Notes: generated by a model from the sequence alone, not told the origin. Shown: positions 44,745-54,552, counted from the stretch's first letter. The stretch: 64,000 nucleotides of DNA from an uncultured Bacilli bacterium (GCA_934119955.1 CAKOSZ010000001.1:124001-188000), one strand, 5' to 3'. Program-made: numbers and translations.

Positions 44745-45038
44745 CTACATCCTTTCCATTAAATTTTTAACTGCTTCTTGGGTTCTTGCTGTACTTACCG
44801 CTGCTTTATCTAAAAATACCGCATAGTTATTAATTACTTGTCCTAGTTTATTCATTGTATCCTTATATTCTAATGCAGAATCGATAAATTGATAGTTATC
44901 TGTTCCTTCCCATATTTCTGATGTTCTGTCAACTAATTTATATATAGCATCTATACTATCTACATACCTTTTAGCAGCATCATGTGTTTCTCTTGCAATT
45001 GTTTGCATTGTTTCATAATTTGCTCCAAATTGAGTCAT
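44745..45038 (-). CDS. WXG100-family protein (WEG motif), first gene of the ESX-type operon
   Basis: The 97-residue protein has W43-E44-G45 in the turn (RTSEIWEGTDNYQF) between two helices. It is a canonical EsxA-like secreted protein. Start at 45036-45038 (MTQFGANY) after AGGTGATAAAA. It heads the leftward operon that runs to 38924. Confidence 0.9.
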   Translation of the reverse strand: MTQFGANYETMQTIARETHDAAKRYVDSIDAIYKLVDRTSEIWEGTDNYQFIDSALEYKDTMNKLGQVINNYAVFLDKAAVSTARTQEAVKNLMERM

Positions 45039-45126
45039 TTTTATCACCTGTACCTTTCTTATAATACAAATATAACATATTTTTATTTAATATTTACTAT
45101 TCATTTTGAAAATTTTACAATTATTT

Positions 45127-45161
45127 ACAAAAAAACTGTTAATAAATATTTACTAACAGTC
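45127..45161 (-). terminator. Terminator after the LysM lipoprotein
   Basis: ACTGTTA / TAACAGT with a 12-base loop and seven T on the minus strand. It separates the lipoprotein from the WXG100 operon. Confidence 0.7.
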
Positions 45162-45172
45162 GTCTATTGATT

Positions 45173-45604
45173 TTATTTGAAAGTTGGATTGTAAATAATT
45201 TGATCTACATATATCAAATCTGGATTTGGAATATGATTATATGTTGCTATTTCTTGATATGGTACTTCCCAAGCAGTTGAAATTAACCACAAAGTATCTC
45301 CCCATATTACTTTATAACTCTTTTCAGATTTACTAGTATTAATTGTTGTATTAGCAACCCATACTGAATAATCTGTTTTATCATCTAATGATATTCCATT
45401 ATTTGAATTGTTATTATCTTTGTTATTATCATCGGTTGAATTATTATTTTTATCATTGTTTGTTTTACCATTATTATCTACTTCTGATCCATTTTTATCA
45501 TCAGTATTATTCTTTTTACCACCACATCCAGTGTTTAAAAATAAAATTCCACTAAACAAACATAAAATCAATAGTACTTTGACATTAATCTTTAAGAATT
45601 TCAT
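45173..45604 (-). CDS. LysM-domain lipoprotein
   Basis: The 143-residue protein has a lipoprotein signal with lipobox LNTGC (Cys ~27), an Asn/Asp/Lys-rich spacer and a C-terminal LysM domain (SYKVIWGDTLWLISTAW ... IPNPDLIYVDQIIYNP). It should sit on the membrane and bind peptidoglycan. It lies directly upstream of the WXG100 operon but is separately terminated. Any link to secretion is inference. Confidence 0.85.
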   Translation of the reverse strand: MKFLKINVKVLLILCLFSGILFLNTGCGGKKNNTDDKNGSEVDNNGKTNNDKNNNSTDDNNKDNNNSNNGISLDDKTDYSVWVANTTINTSKSEKSYKVIWGDTLWLISTAWEVPYQEIATYNHIPNPDLIYVDQIIYNPTFK

Positions 45605-45768
45605 ATGCCCTCCATAACATTAATTGTCCTGTACAATTAAATCTTATCATATAAAATTAGAAAATGCTAGTATTTAACACTAGTTTTACAATTTTTAAGT
45701 ACTTAGTTTAATTACAAAATCATATATTTTAAAATATAATTTAAAGTAAATATTATATAATGTATAAA

Positions 45769-48252
45769 TTATTTTTTCTTTTTATAATCAGCAATTACTA
45801 TACAAGCAAAAGGTATTAAACTCATAATACTAATTAATTTTCCTTCTTTTAATAAAGGAGATTTATATGATATTTCTATTTCTTTATCACCTTTTGTAAT
45901 TGGTAATCCTATAAATGCTTTATTAACTCTTTCATATTCAACAACATGGCCATTTATTTTAATCGTAAAACCTTTATCATAAGGAATAGTAGTTATTAAA
46001 TAACCATCATTAGTAACACTAATATTTCCTTTAATAGTATCGTTTTTAAACTCATTTAATTTAAATTCATCTATTTCAGGTTTATCTAAATACTCATTAT
46101 CTATAACATATACTTCTATATCATCAATTGTATATTTACCACGCATTAATTCAATATCCAAATACTCTATTTCCTCAGCAGTTAAGACATAATGAAAATC
46201 ATTATTATAATTTGGATATATCCATCCTTCACTAGTTAATAAATTTTTATTATTATTAATAGATATTCCTATATTACCATTTTTTTTAGAATTTTTACTT
46301 AACCCTTTTAAAGTAATAAACAATACTTTATTTTCTAATTTTTTATCTAATTTAATTTTCATATAACCAGTTTTATCATCTACATTAATTATGTATTGAT
46401 TATTACTAATATTTTCTATATTTATATTATCATCTTTATCTATAATTTCATAAGTTATATTATCTTTATAAATATGATTATCTATGTTGAAGTTATTACT
46501 ATTTTTTACTATTACATTTTTAAATAATGCCTCTATATTATAAGGATATTCTAAATTATCAAATTTTTCTTCACTTAAAATATTATTAGTTGCATAAATG
46601 ATAGGATAGGCATTATCATTTTTATATAAATTATTATCTATTTTTTTATAGCCTAATCCAGGATTATAATAAGAATATATATATTTAACCCCCATATATC
46701 TATTAAATAAATTATTACTTGATGATGAAATATAGAAATAATTATCATCTGGTACATTTATTTTGAAAACTTTTCTAACAAATTCTAAATAATCATAATT
46801 ATAGGTAGATGAATATATATTAGTCGTGTAATATGAAGCATTATAAATTTTATTACTTGTTTCAAAAGTTGATACTAAATTATTAGTTCTATAAAAACTA
46901 TTATCTTCTTCATTAATTTTATTAATTGAATCATTTATGTTGTCTATAAAATATTTATTATGATAATCATCTATACTAATATAATTCTCAGCAAAATTTG
47001 TTATTAAGCAAATACCAAATACTGATATTGCAATAATATATTCTAATATTTTTTTATTTCTTCGTTTTTCATAAATAAATAAAGTAATTATTATTCCTAA
47101 TAAATATAAATAACACCATTGTTTTTGATTAAAAAAATAAATAGGTATATTAACTAAAATTACATATTTTAAAAATCTTTTAATTTCTATTTTATTGGTA
47201 AACAAATCATTTAAAAAAATTGCACATATAAAACTTATTAAAGGAATAAATGGTATAAAACATTTTTCTCTTAAATATAAACCACCATTAAGTAAATAGC
47301 AAAAAATAGGAATAAAAAAGATTATTGATACAATTGTTCCCAAGATAACATTTTTCTTTTTTTTGGTATAAAATAAATATAGTAACGATACAAATCCAAG
47401 CATCGAAACACCTATTGCATATGTACCGCAAAATACCTTATGAATTTTTAAACTAGGAACTAATAAATTTAACAAAGAAAAATTATTTGTTGATGCAGCT
47501 CGTCCATTTAATAATGTATATGCTGTTGGAAGTAGTAAAATTGATGCTAAACCAATAGATATTAAAACATAAGTAATTGTTTTAATAATATTTTTAAATA
47601 TTTTCTTGAATTCAACATCTTTATTTATATCAAAATACTTATACAAATAATAACTAGCAAGCGCAAGAATTCCACCAATACTATAATAGTAACTAGTCAT
47701 AATCATCAAAAAAATAGAAACAATTAACAATGTTTTTTTATTATCTTTTAATAAATTATCAACCCCCATTAGTCCTAAAATAACAAATGGCATATAATTA
47801 ACAAACATAATATGACGATGCATATGAAAAATAAATGACTGAGAACAAATTAATATAAGTGTTGATAATAAAGAAATTTTTCCATTATATTCATTACGTC
47901 TTAACCACTTATAAAATAATATTCCTGATAATATAACGATTAAAATATCAATAATTGTTAAAAATACTGTCATATTTATAAAAGGAAATAAATATGATAA
48001 TAAAACAAACGGATTTAATAAACCATAATATGATAAATTAAATATATTTTGACCTCCACCATAATTTAAAGAAAAATTAGGTAGTATTTTCCCCGTTGCA
48101 TAAAATATTTTTCTAAAATAATCAGGAAATAAAGTATGTTGATTCATCCAATCAGTATAAGAACCAAATTCATTGGTAAAATGTGTTACACATAAAATTA
48201 TAGTTAAAACTACTACTATTATTATCAAATAATTTTTTTTATCTTTCGACAT
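45769..48252 (-). CDS. yfhO: YfhO-family membrane protein (lipid-linked-sugar glycosyltransferase)
   Basis: The 827-residue protein has 12 or more membrane helices in the first ~470 residues. An extracellular loop HMHRHIMFVNYMPFVILG follows a first loop with YTDWMNQHTLFPDYFR. Then come a beta-rich outer domain and a last membrane helix. The pattern matches Bacillus YfhO, which moves GlcNAc from undecaprenyl phosphate onto lipoteichoic acid. Here it is behind a GT2 and a GtrA gene, making a full three-part glycosylation set. Confidence 0.88.
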   Translation of the reverse strand: MSKDKKNYLIIIVVVLTIILCVTHFTNEFGSYTDWMNQHTLFPDYFRKIFYATGKILPNFSLNYGGGQNIFNLSYYGLLNPFVLLSYLFPFINMTVFLTIIDILIVILSGILFYKWLRRNEYNGKISLLSTLILICSQSFIFHMHRHIMFVNYMPFVILGLMGVDNLLKDNKKTLLIVSIFLMIMTSYYYSIGGILALASYYLYKYFDINKDVEFKKIFKNIIKTITYVLISIGLASILLLPTAYTLLNGRAASTNNFSLLNLLVPSLKIHKVFCGTYAIGVSMLGFVSLLYLFYTKKKKNVILGTIVSIIFFIPIFCYLLNGGLYLREKCFIPFIPLISFICAIFLNDLFTNKIEIKRFLKYVILVNIPIYFFNQKQWCYLYLLGIIITLFIYEKRRNKKILEYIIAISVFGICLITNFAENYISIDDYHNKYFIDNINDSINKINEEDNSFYRTNNLVSTFETSNKIYNASYYTTNIYSSTYNYDYLEFVRKVFKINVPDDNYFYISSSSNNLFNRYMGVKYIYSYYNPGLGYKKIDNNLYKNDNAYPIIYATNNILSEEKFDNLEYPYNIEALFKNVIVKNSNNFNIDNHIYKDNITYEIIDKDDNINIENISNNQYIINVDDKTGYMKIKLDKKLENKVLFITLKGLSKNSKKNGNIGISINNNKNLLTSEGWIYPNYNNDFHYVLTAEEIEYLDIELMRGKYTIDDIEVYVIDNEYLDKPEIDEFKLNEFKNDTIKGNISVTNDGYLITTIPYDKGFTIKINGHVVEYERVNKAFIGLPITKGDKEIEISYKSPLLKEGKLISIMSLIPFACIVIADYKKKK

Positions 48253-48311
48253 ATTAAAACTTTTCCTCCTTTTATTACTTTTTTATAAAAAAAATAAATT
48301 ATAATAATATT

Positions 48312-48725
48312 TTATTTTTTCTTTTTAAAAACCAAAAATTTACTTAATAAATAATTCAAAATAATAACTATAATTTGAACAACTATTTTCATTATTTTAT
48401 CATTGTATTTGCAAATAGTTACCAATAAATACATAAGTAACATTTCAATAAATAAAGTTGATAATCTCGACAAAATAAAACTTATCATTTCTTTTAAATT
48501 AAATTTATTTTTAGATTCAAAAACATATTTTTTATTAGTAAAAAAGGCAAATAATACAGATATTATCCATGAAATAATTGTTGCTATTTGAAGTTCTGTT
48601 GAAATATCAGGATTAAGAATAGTAAATGTTAACAAATAATATGTTAATAAACTAACACATGTAGTTAACCCACCTACTATTAAATAATTAATCATTTCTT
48701 TATATTTTATATATATTTCTTTCAT
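48312..48725 (-). CDS. GtrA/GtcA-family flippase-like protein
   Basis: The 137-residue protein has four membrane helices (MINYLIVGGLTTCVSLLTYYLL, FAFFTNKKYVFESK, and a closing LLSKFLVFKKKK), typical of GtrA. These proteins are thought to flip undecaprenyl-P-sugar. It overlaps the GT2 gene by 4 bases. Confidence 0.9.
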   Translation of the reverse strand: MKEIYIKYKEMINYLIVGGLTTCVSLLTYYLLTFTILNPDISTELQIATIISWIISVLFAFFTNKKYVFESKNKFNLKEMISFILSRLSTLFIEMLLMYLLVTICKYNDKIMKIVVQIIVIILNYLLSKFLVFKKKK

Positions 48726-49654
48726 TTTTTCTCCACATTTGTTTCTTTTGTTATATAAATAGGTCTATTTTTTACCTCTAAATATAATTTAGCCATATAT
48801 TCACCTAATACTCCTAAACATAATAATTGAATACCTGAAACAGCAAATATTATACAAACCATGCTTGGCCATCCACTTGTTGGATCACCATAAATCATTG
48901 TTTTTACAATAATAACTATTATCATAATAAAAGAAATTAAGCAAAAAAGAATACCAATTACAGCACTTAATGTTAAAGGAATAGTTGTAAATGAAACAAT
49001 TCCTTCAATTGCATATAAAAACAATTTCCAAAATGACCATTTAGTTTCACCTGCTACTCTTTCTATATTTTCATATTCCAACCATTTAGTATTAAAACCA
49101 ACAAAGCTAAACAATCCTTTGGAATAACGATTATATTCTTTAAGTTCTAAAATGCTATTAACAACTTGCCTCGTCATCAAGCGATAGTCTCTTGCACCAT
49201 CAACCATCTCAACTTTACTCATTTTATTAATCAATTTATAAAAACATCTCGCAAAAAAACTTCTAATAGGTGGTTCTCCCTTTCTTGTTACTCTCCTTGT
49301 TCCAACAATATCATATTTTTCCTCTTTAATTAATCTATACATCTCTTTTAATAATGCTGGTGGATCTTGTAAATCTACATCCATTATAGTTACATAATCT
49401 CCTGTTGCTGCATTTAAACCAGCCCACATTGCTGCTTCTTTTCCAAAATTTCTTGAAAATGATATATATTTGACACATTTATCTTTAATTAATTTTTTTA
49501 TTTCTAATAAAGTATTATCTTTTGAACCATCATCAATAAAAATTACTTCTAAATCAGCCTCTATATTTTTAAATTCTTTAATTATTGCTTCATAAAATAA
49601 AGGAATGCTTTCTTCTTCATTATAACATGGAACAACAATACTTATTTTTTCCAT
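48722..49654 (-). CDS. Undecaprenyl-phosphate glycosyltransferase (GT2, CsbB/GtrB-like)
   Basis: The 310-residue protein has a GT2 domain: SIVVPCYNEEESIPLFYE, VIFIDDGSKDNT, TIMDVDLQDPPALL (DXD-like), and SKGLFSFVGFNTKW. Two C-terminal membrane helices follow. It loads a sugar onto undecaprenyl phosphate at the inner face; the product would be flipped by GtrA and used by YfhO. GGAGGTATT precedes the ATG, and a good promoter lies at 49703-49731. Confidence 0.92.
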   Translation of the reverse strand: MEKISIVVPCYNEEESIPLFYEAIIKEFKNIEADLEVIFIDDGSKDNTLLEIKKLIKDKCVKYISFSRNFGKEAAMWAGLNAATGDYVTIMDVDLQDPPALLKEMYRLIKEEKYDIVGTRRVTRKGEPPIRSFFARCFYKLINKMSKVEMVDGARDYRLMTRQVVNSILELKEYNRYSKGLFSFVGFNTKWLEYENIERVAGETKWSFWKLFLYAIEGIVSFTTIPLTLSAVIGILFCLISFIMIIVIIVKTMIYGDPTSGWPSMVCIIFAVSGIQLLCLGVLGEYMAKLYLEVKNRPIYITKETNVEKK

Positions 49655-49702
49655 AATACCTCCATAATAACATCAAAAAAGACATCATATCTCCACACTT
49701 AA

Positions 49703-49731
49703 AGTATAGCATATAATGTCTTTTAAATCAA
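49703..49731 (-). promoter_or_regulatory. SigmaA-type promoter of the GT2-GtrA-YfhO operon
   Basis: On the minus strand TTGATT, 17-base spacer ending TGC, then TATACT (extended -10). It lies about 50 bases before the GT2 start. An overlapping hairpin (AAAGACAT / ATGTCTTT arms) also serves as ftsH terminator. Confidence 0.7.
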
Positions 49732-49743
49732 TTATTAAGACTT

Positions 49744-51744
49744 TTATTCATCTTTTGCTTCGGTTTCAATATCATCTTCTGCTTCAACGTCATTTACTCT
49801 TAATAAATCAATTAATTCTTCCTTATTTAATTTAGAATAACCTTTTATATCTTTCTTTTTAGCAAGTTCTTTTAATTCTTCTAAGGTATAATCTTCTAAA
49901 CTAACATCTTTTGGTAATTCTTTATGTTCAACCAAGTATTCAATTTGTTCTTTGGTTAATGTTTCTCTTTCCATTAAAGCATCTGCTATTAACTTAACAA
50001 GATCTTTGTTTTCTTTTAATATTTCAGTTGCTTTCTTATAACATTCTCCAACTATTTTTCTAATTTCTTCATCTATTTCATGAGCAACTATATCAGAGAA
50101 ATTACGACTTTTGTTATAATCTCTTCCTAAGAATACTCCTTCTGATTGATGTTCTAATTGAACTGGTCCTAAATCACTCATACCATATTCCGTAACCATT
50201 GAACGAGCAATTTTAGTTGCTTTTTCAAAGTCATTATGAGCACCTGTTGTAATTTCACAAAAATTTAATTCTTCTGATACACGTCCACCAAGTAATCCTG
50301 TAATTTGTTCTAATAATTCTTGTTTAGTTTGAGTATATTTTTCTTCCTTTGGAACCATCATGGCATATCCGCCTGCATAACTTCTTGGAATAATAGTAAC
50401 CTTTTGAACAATATTAGCAGAATTTAATTTTAAACCAAGAACAACGTGTCCGGCTTCATGATATGCAACAAGTTTCTTTTCTTCTTCGGTATATTTTTTA
50501 GATTTTTTAGCAGGTCCCATTAATACTCTATCTGTTGCTTCATCTATTTCACTCATAGTAATTGCACTTTTGTTACGTCTTACAGCAAGAAGTGCTGCTT
50601 CATTTAATAAGTTTTCAAGATCAGCCCCTGAAAAACCTGGGGTTCTTTTAGCAAGATTTGTTAAAGTTACACTATTATCTAAAATTTTATTTCTTGCATG
50701 AACTTCTAATATTTCTTCACGAGAAGCAACATCTGGTAAATTAACTGTTACTTGACGGTCAAATCTTCCTGGTCTTAAAAGAGCAGGGTCTAAAACATCA
50801 GCACGGTTAGTAGCAGCAATTATTATAATTCCTTCGTTTGCTCCAAAACCATCCATTTCAGTTAGTAATTGGTTTAGAGTTTGTTCACGTTCATCATGTC
50901 CACCTCCAAGACCAGTTCCTCTTTGACGTCCCACAGCATCTATTTCATCAATAAAGATTAAGCAAGGTGCATTATGTTTAGCTTGACGGAACATATCACG
51001 AACACGACTAGCACCAACACCTACAAATAATTCAACGAAATCAGATCCGCTTATATAATAGAATGGAACATTTGCTTCCCCAGCAACCGCTCTTGCTAAT
51101 AAAGTTTTACCAGTTCCAGGAGGACCTACTAATAAAACACCTTTTGGTATTCTTGCTCCAAGTTTTTGAAATCTCTTAGGATTTTTCAAAAAGTCAATTA
51201 ATTCTTTTAATTCTTCTTTTTCTTCTTTTAAACCTGCTACTTCATTAAAAGTAACTTTCTTTTGATGATCATCTAACTTAGCACGACTCTTACCAAAATC
51301 AAATGACTTGTTATTTCCACCCACTTGTTTAGATAAAAATACAAAGAAGAAAACTCCTATTAAAATAATTGGTAAAAAGTTAATAACTGCATATAACCAA
51401 AAACTACTATTAGGATCACTTTGGTTTTCAAATTTAAAATCATATTTCTCATTAGCGGTTATAATTTGTTTCATAACTTCATCAGAATAAGGAACCGTTA
51501 CTTCAAATGTTTCATTTTCCTTATAATCTTTAAGTTTACCAGTTATATTATAAACTCCGCCATCAATACTAGGAACAACTTTAATTTCTTTAACTTCGTT
51601 ATTATTTAAACTACTAAGAAACTTATCATATGTTAAATTATTAACCTTAACATTCAAAACATTAAAGAAATAAATTACTCCTATCATAATAACTATTAAA
51701 ACTACATAAGGTACTATACCTTTTTTAATCTCTTTTTTATTCAT
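49744..51744 (-). CDS. ftsH: ATP-dependent zinc metalloprotease FtsH
   Basis: The 666-residue protein has an N-terminal membrane helix, an outer domain and a second helix near residue 115. This is followed by AAA motifs GPPGTGKTLLARA, FIDEIDAVGRQRG and RPGRFDRQ, and zinc site HEAGH. The C-terminus has a SAP-like segment (DYTLEELKELAKKKDIKGYSKL). It degrades membrane and regulatory proteins. The start at 51742-51744 follows AAGGAGAG; it overlaps the end of tilS only in the leader. Confidence 0.96.
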   Translation of the reverse strand: MNKKEIKKGIVPYVVLIVIMIGVIYFFNVLNVKVNNLTYDKFLSSLNNNEVKEIKVVPSIDGGVYNITGKLKDYKENETFEVTVPYSDEVMKQIITANEKYDFKFENQSDPNSSFWLYAVINFLPIILIGVFFFVFLSKQVGGNNKSFDFGKSRAKLDDHQKKVTFNEVAGLKEEKEELKELIDFLKNPKRFQKLGARIPKGVLLVGPPGTGKTLLARAVAGEANVPFYYISGSDFVELFVGVGASRVRDMFRQAKHNAPCLIFIDEIDAVGRQRGTGLGGGHDEREQTLNQLLTEMDGFGANEGIIIIAATNRADVLDPALLRPGRFDRQVTVNLPDVASREEILEVHARNKILDNSVTLTNLAKRTPGFSGADLENLLNEAALLAVRRNKSAITMSEIDEATDRVLMGPAKKSKKYTEEEKKLVAYHEAGHVVLGLKLNSANIVQKVTIIPRSYAGGYAMMVPKEEKYTQTKQELLEQITGLLGGRVSEELNFCEITTGAHNDFEKATKIARSMVTEYGMSDLGPVQLEHQSEGVFLGRDYNKSRNFSDIVAHEIDEEIRKIVGECYKKATEILKENKDLVKLIADALMERETLTKEQIEYLVEHKELPKDVSLEDYTLEELKELAKKKDIKGYSKLNKEELIDLLRVNDVEAEDDIETEAKDE

Positions 51745-51755
51745 AAAATCTCTCC

Positions 51756-53063
51756 TTACAAACATTTAAATATTATATCACATAAATCAGCATTTTCACA
51801 ATCATATTTTGATTTTTTTAATTTTGGTATCCAAACTATTGTATCATTACTATCAACAACAATAGGATAACTATCTCTAATTTCTCGACTAATCTTACAA
51901 TCTATAAAAATATCTTTAATTTTTTTTCTTCCACTTCCTTTTAATTCTATATAATCACCATTTTTTCTATTTCTAACATATAAAGGTAATTTAACACTTT
52001 TAGAACTCAAATGCAAGGTATCATTACCATTTTCTAAGTTATTTAAAGTAATAAATTTCATTTCATTAATTACTAAACCATCACTAAGTAATACCTTGTA
52101 ATCATTCCTATTCTTTTTTAAAAGAAATTTAAGATAACCATACTCTTTAACAACTATAATATTACCTGGTAAATTAATACTTAATCCAGTCCTTGAATTA
52201 TTAATTAAAGAAAAAATTAAATCAACATGCTTAAAACTTATATTAGATAAATCAAAATATAAATTATTAAATATATTTTCAATTATTAACTTTTGAATTA
52301 ATAAATCATTTTCTAAAAACTTATCTATATTTAAAGTATTATCATTATAACAATTATTATAAGCATTTAACATAACTTTATTAAGATAATTATTGCTTTC
52401 TTCAAGTGATTGTTCAAATTTTAAGAATTTTAAATGAACATCTTTGTTTTCTTTCTTTAAAAAAGATAATACGTAATGCCTATATCTATTCCTTGTATAA
52501 TCATCTAAATCATTAGTATAGTCATTTCTATACGAAACATTATTAGAATTTAAATATTTTAATATATCATCCTTAGTAACATATAATAAAGGTCTTACAA
52601 TCTTATAATTTTGATAATTACTAATTAGAGATATTCCTTGATAACCTTTTAGATTAGAACCTCGTGTTAGTTTCATTAAAATAGTTTCTATTAAATCATC
52701 TCCATGATGAGCAGTCATTAAATAAGATGCTTGATATTTATTAATTATAGTTTTAAAAAAATCATATCTAAATTTTCTAGCAAACGATTCAAAATTTCCT
52801 TTTTTATAATTAGTTAAAGACGTACTTTCAAAAATTATATCATGTAAATTACAATAATTTTTTAAAAATTCTTCTTCTTCATCACTTTCATATCTTACTT
52901 TATGATTAATATGAGCAACGATTATAGAAAAACCAATTTCTTTTTGAAAGCATCTTAAAATATCAAGTAAACACATAGAATCTGGTCCTGAACTAACACC
53001 TATTACTATTTTTTGAGTTTTAGTTAAATTAAGTTTTTTAATAAAATCATATACTAAATCCAT
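51756..53063 (-). CDS. tilS: tRNA(Ile)-lysidine synthase TilS
   Basis: The 435-residue protein has the PP-loop VIGVSSGPDSMCLLDIL and TAHHGDDLIETILMKLTRGS, with a C-terminal TilS domain (KLPLYVRNRKNGDYIELKGSGRKKIKDIFID). It makes lysidine at C34 of tRNA-Ile2. The order yabP-yabQ-divIC-tilS-ftsH is the classic Firmicute one. The hpt gene usual between tilS and ftsH is absent. Confidence 0.95.
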   Translation of the reverse strand: MDLVYDFIKKLNLTKTQKIVIGVSSGPDSMCLLDILRCFQKEIGFSIIVAHINHKVRYESDEEEEFLKNYCNLHDIIFESTSLTNYKKGNFESFARKFRYDFFKTIINKYQASYLMTAHHGDDLIETILMKLTRGSNLKGYQGISLISNYQNYKIVRPLLYVTKDDILKYLNSNNVSYRNDYTNDLDDYTRNRYRHYVLSFLKKENKDVHLKFLKFEQSLEESNNYLNKVMLNAYNNCYNDNTLNIDKFLENDLLIQKLIIENIFNNLYFDLSNISFKHVDLIFSLINNSRTGLSINLPGNIIVVKEYGYLKFLLKKNRNDYKVLLSDGLVINEMKFITLNNLENGNDTLHLSSKSVKLPLYVRNRKNGDYIELKGSGRKKIKDIFIDCKISREIRDSYPIVVDSNDTIVWIPKLKKSKYDCENADLCDIIFKCL

Positions 53064-53171
53064 AAAGTCACCTAACGAGTATTTTACTAAAATAAGAATA
53101 ATTAATCAAGTTATTTTTTTTAATTTATAAAGTAATAACTACATTTAAAAAAATAATGTATTAATAAAACA

Positions 53172-53471
53172 CTATTTTTCAGGAATTCTTAAAATTAATT
53201 CTCCTTCTTTGGAATAAAAATACTTTTCTCTGGCATATCTTGCTAAGTATTCTGGATCTTCTAATTTTTTAACATCTGTTTCTAATTCTTCTTTTTTCTC
53301 TTGAAGGGAAACTAATTCTTGCTTTAATTCATTTTTTTCTTTGTATTTACTAATAATATCTTTAAATACAGTAAATAACGTAGCCGAAATAATAATTATT
53401 AATATAATAGAAAGTATACCAAAAGTAGCAATTCTTGTTGCTTTTTTCTTAACTTTTTTCTTTTTAGCCAC
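53172..53471 (-). CDS. divIC: Cell-division protein DivIC (FtsB-like)
   Basis: The 99-residue bitopic protein has a Lys-rich N-terminus, one membrane helix (residues ~15-35), a coiled coil (KEKNELKQELVSLQEKKEEL) and the DPEYLARYAREKYFYSKEGE motif. It begins with GTG at 53469-53471, preceded by GGAAGTGATAAA. It works with FtsL/DivIB in septum formation. Confidence 0.9.
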   Translation of the reverse strand: MAKKKKVKKKATRIATFGILSIILIIIISATLFTVFKDIISKYKEKNELKQELVSLQEKKEELETDVKKLEDPEYLARYAREKYFYSKEGELILRIPEK

Positions 53472-53541
53472 TTTATCACTTCCTATTCTATATAACTATA
53501 CCAAATTATATATTTTTTTTCAAGTAAAAAGATGCTTGAAA

Positions 53542-53835
53542 CTAAGCATCTGTTAAACCATCAACCTTTCTTATTTTTATAAATAATTTATTATATAGAA
53601 AGAAACTAATTAAAAATACGAATAATAAATAGATGTGAATAATTCCAAAATTGATTTTGTAAAGAAGATAAAAATACAGCAAGGTATTAATAGTTATGAA
53701 TAGAAAATTAGTTATAATATTAATAATTAAATGTTTAGTAAATAATGTTTTGTAAAGTAAATTAAATAAAAAGGAAAAATATAAACCGAATAAAAAGGTA
53801 TAAAATATAACTTGAATTTGAACTGATAAACTCAT
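53542..53835 (-). CDS. yabQ: Spore cortex protein YabQ
   Basis: The 97-residue protein has about four membrane helices, opening MSLSVQIQVIFYTFLFGLYFS with the typical YabQ pattern. In Bacillus it is needed for cortex formation. It overlaps yabP by 4 bases. Confidence 0.88.
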   Translation of the reverse strand: MSLSVQIQVIFYTFLFGLYFSFLFNLLYKTLFTKHLIINIITNFLFITINTLLYFYLLYKINFGIIHIYLLFVFLISFFLYNKLFIKIRKVDGLTDA

Positions 53836-54125
53836 TTAAAAAGCCTACTAATAACTGAATTTTCTTTGGTCTTTTTTAAAATATTTTCATCAATATAAGT
53901 TAAACTATTAATCATTCCTTTAATGGTAACTACTCCTTCTTTGGTGTCAAGTTTCATTATTTCTAGTCCTTCCCCTTTTAAAACAATTGTTCCCATATTA
54001 CTATCTATTAGAAATTCTTCACTATCAAATGATTCTATTTTTTTAACACCAGTGATACTTACATTTTTTCTTTCTACTAAATTAAAAACATGATTGAATT
54101 CTCGTATTTGATTATCTCTTTCCAT
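53832..54125 (-). CDS. yabP: Sporulation protein YabP
   Basis: The 97-residue protein matches YabP/YqfC: NLVERKNVSITGVKKIESFDSEEFLI and TIVLKGEGLEIMKLD. It acts with YabQ in the mother cell. GGGGGAGTT precedes the ATG. The RNA-binding yabO usually upstream is not present. Confidence 0.9.
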   Translation of the reverse strand: MERDNQIREFNHVFNLVERKNVSITGVKKIESFDSEEFLIDSNMGTIVLKGEGLEIMKLDTKEGVVTIKGMINSLTYIDENILKKTKENSVISRLFK

Positions 54126-54159
54126 AACTCCCCCATATAATTATATTAGAAATATTAAA

Positions 54160-54181
54160 AAAAAGACCAATTGGTCTTTAT
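54160..54181 (-). terminator. Terminator after spoVG (AAAGACC palindrome)
   Basis: The palindrome AAAGACCAATTGGTCTTT with flanking A/T runs lies right behind spoVG. The same 18-base palindrome recurs at 55442-55459. Confidence 0.75.
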
Positions 54182-54462
54182 TATTCTTCATCATTACTTG
54201 GTTCTTCAATTTCAGCATTTTTATATGCTTCAAATATAGCATCTTCAAACATTTTTCTAGTTTCACGATTAATTGGATGTGCTATATCTTTGTGTCCACC
54301 TGGTACCTTTTTACTAGGCATAGCAATAAATAAACCATTATCCCCGTCAATAATACGAATGTCACGAACAACAAAACAATCATCTAATTGAACAGTTGCA
54401 CGTCCCTTCATACGAGATCCTTCTTTTTCAAATCTCTTTACATCTACTGATGTTATTTTCAT
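54181..54462 (-). CDS. spoVG: SpoVG, RNA-binding regulator of sporulation and division
   Basis: The 93-residue protein begins MKITSVDVKRFEKEGSRMKG and contains DIRIIDGDNGLFIAMPSKKV, AHPINRETRKMFEDAIF. AAAAGGAGGATAAC precedes the ATG. It is highly conserved and lies beside yabPQ here. Confidence 0.96.
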   Translation of the reverse strand: MKITSVDVKRFEKEGSRMKGRATVQLDDCFVVRDIRIIDGDNGLFIAMPSKKVPGGHKDIAHPINRETRKMFEDAIFEAYKNAEIEEPSNDEE

Positions 54463-54552
54463 ATGTTATCCTCCTTTTGAACTCCATGTTCTATAATCAT
54501 GATATAACAAAAAGCATAAAAAAGCAATAATTTTTTGTAAATTTTTGACAAA

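Noticed and set aside
45662..45684. Hairpin CTAGT / ACTAG downstream of yfhO as a terminator
   Set aside because: Short stem and no clear T-run on the minus strand; too weak to list.
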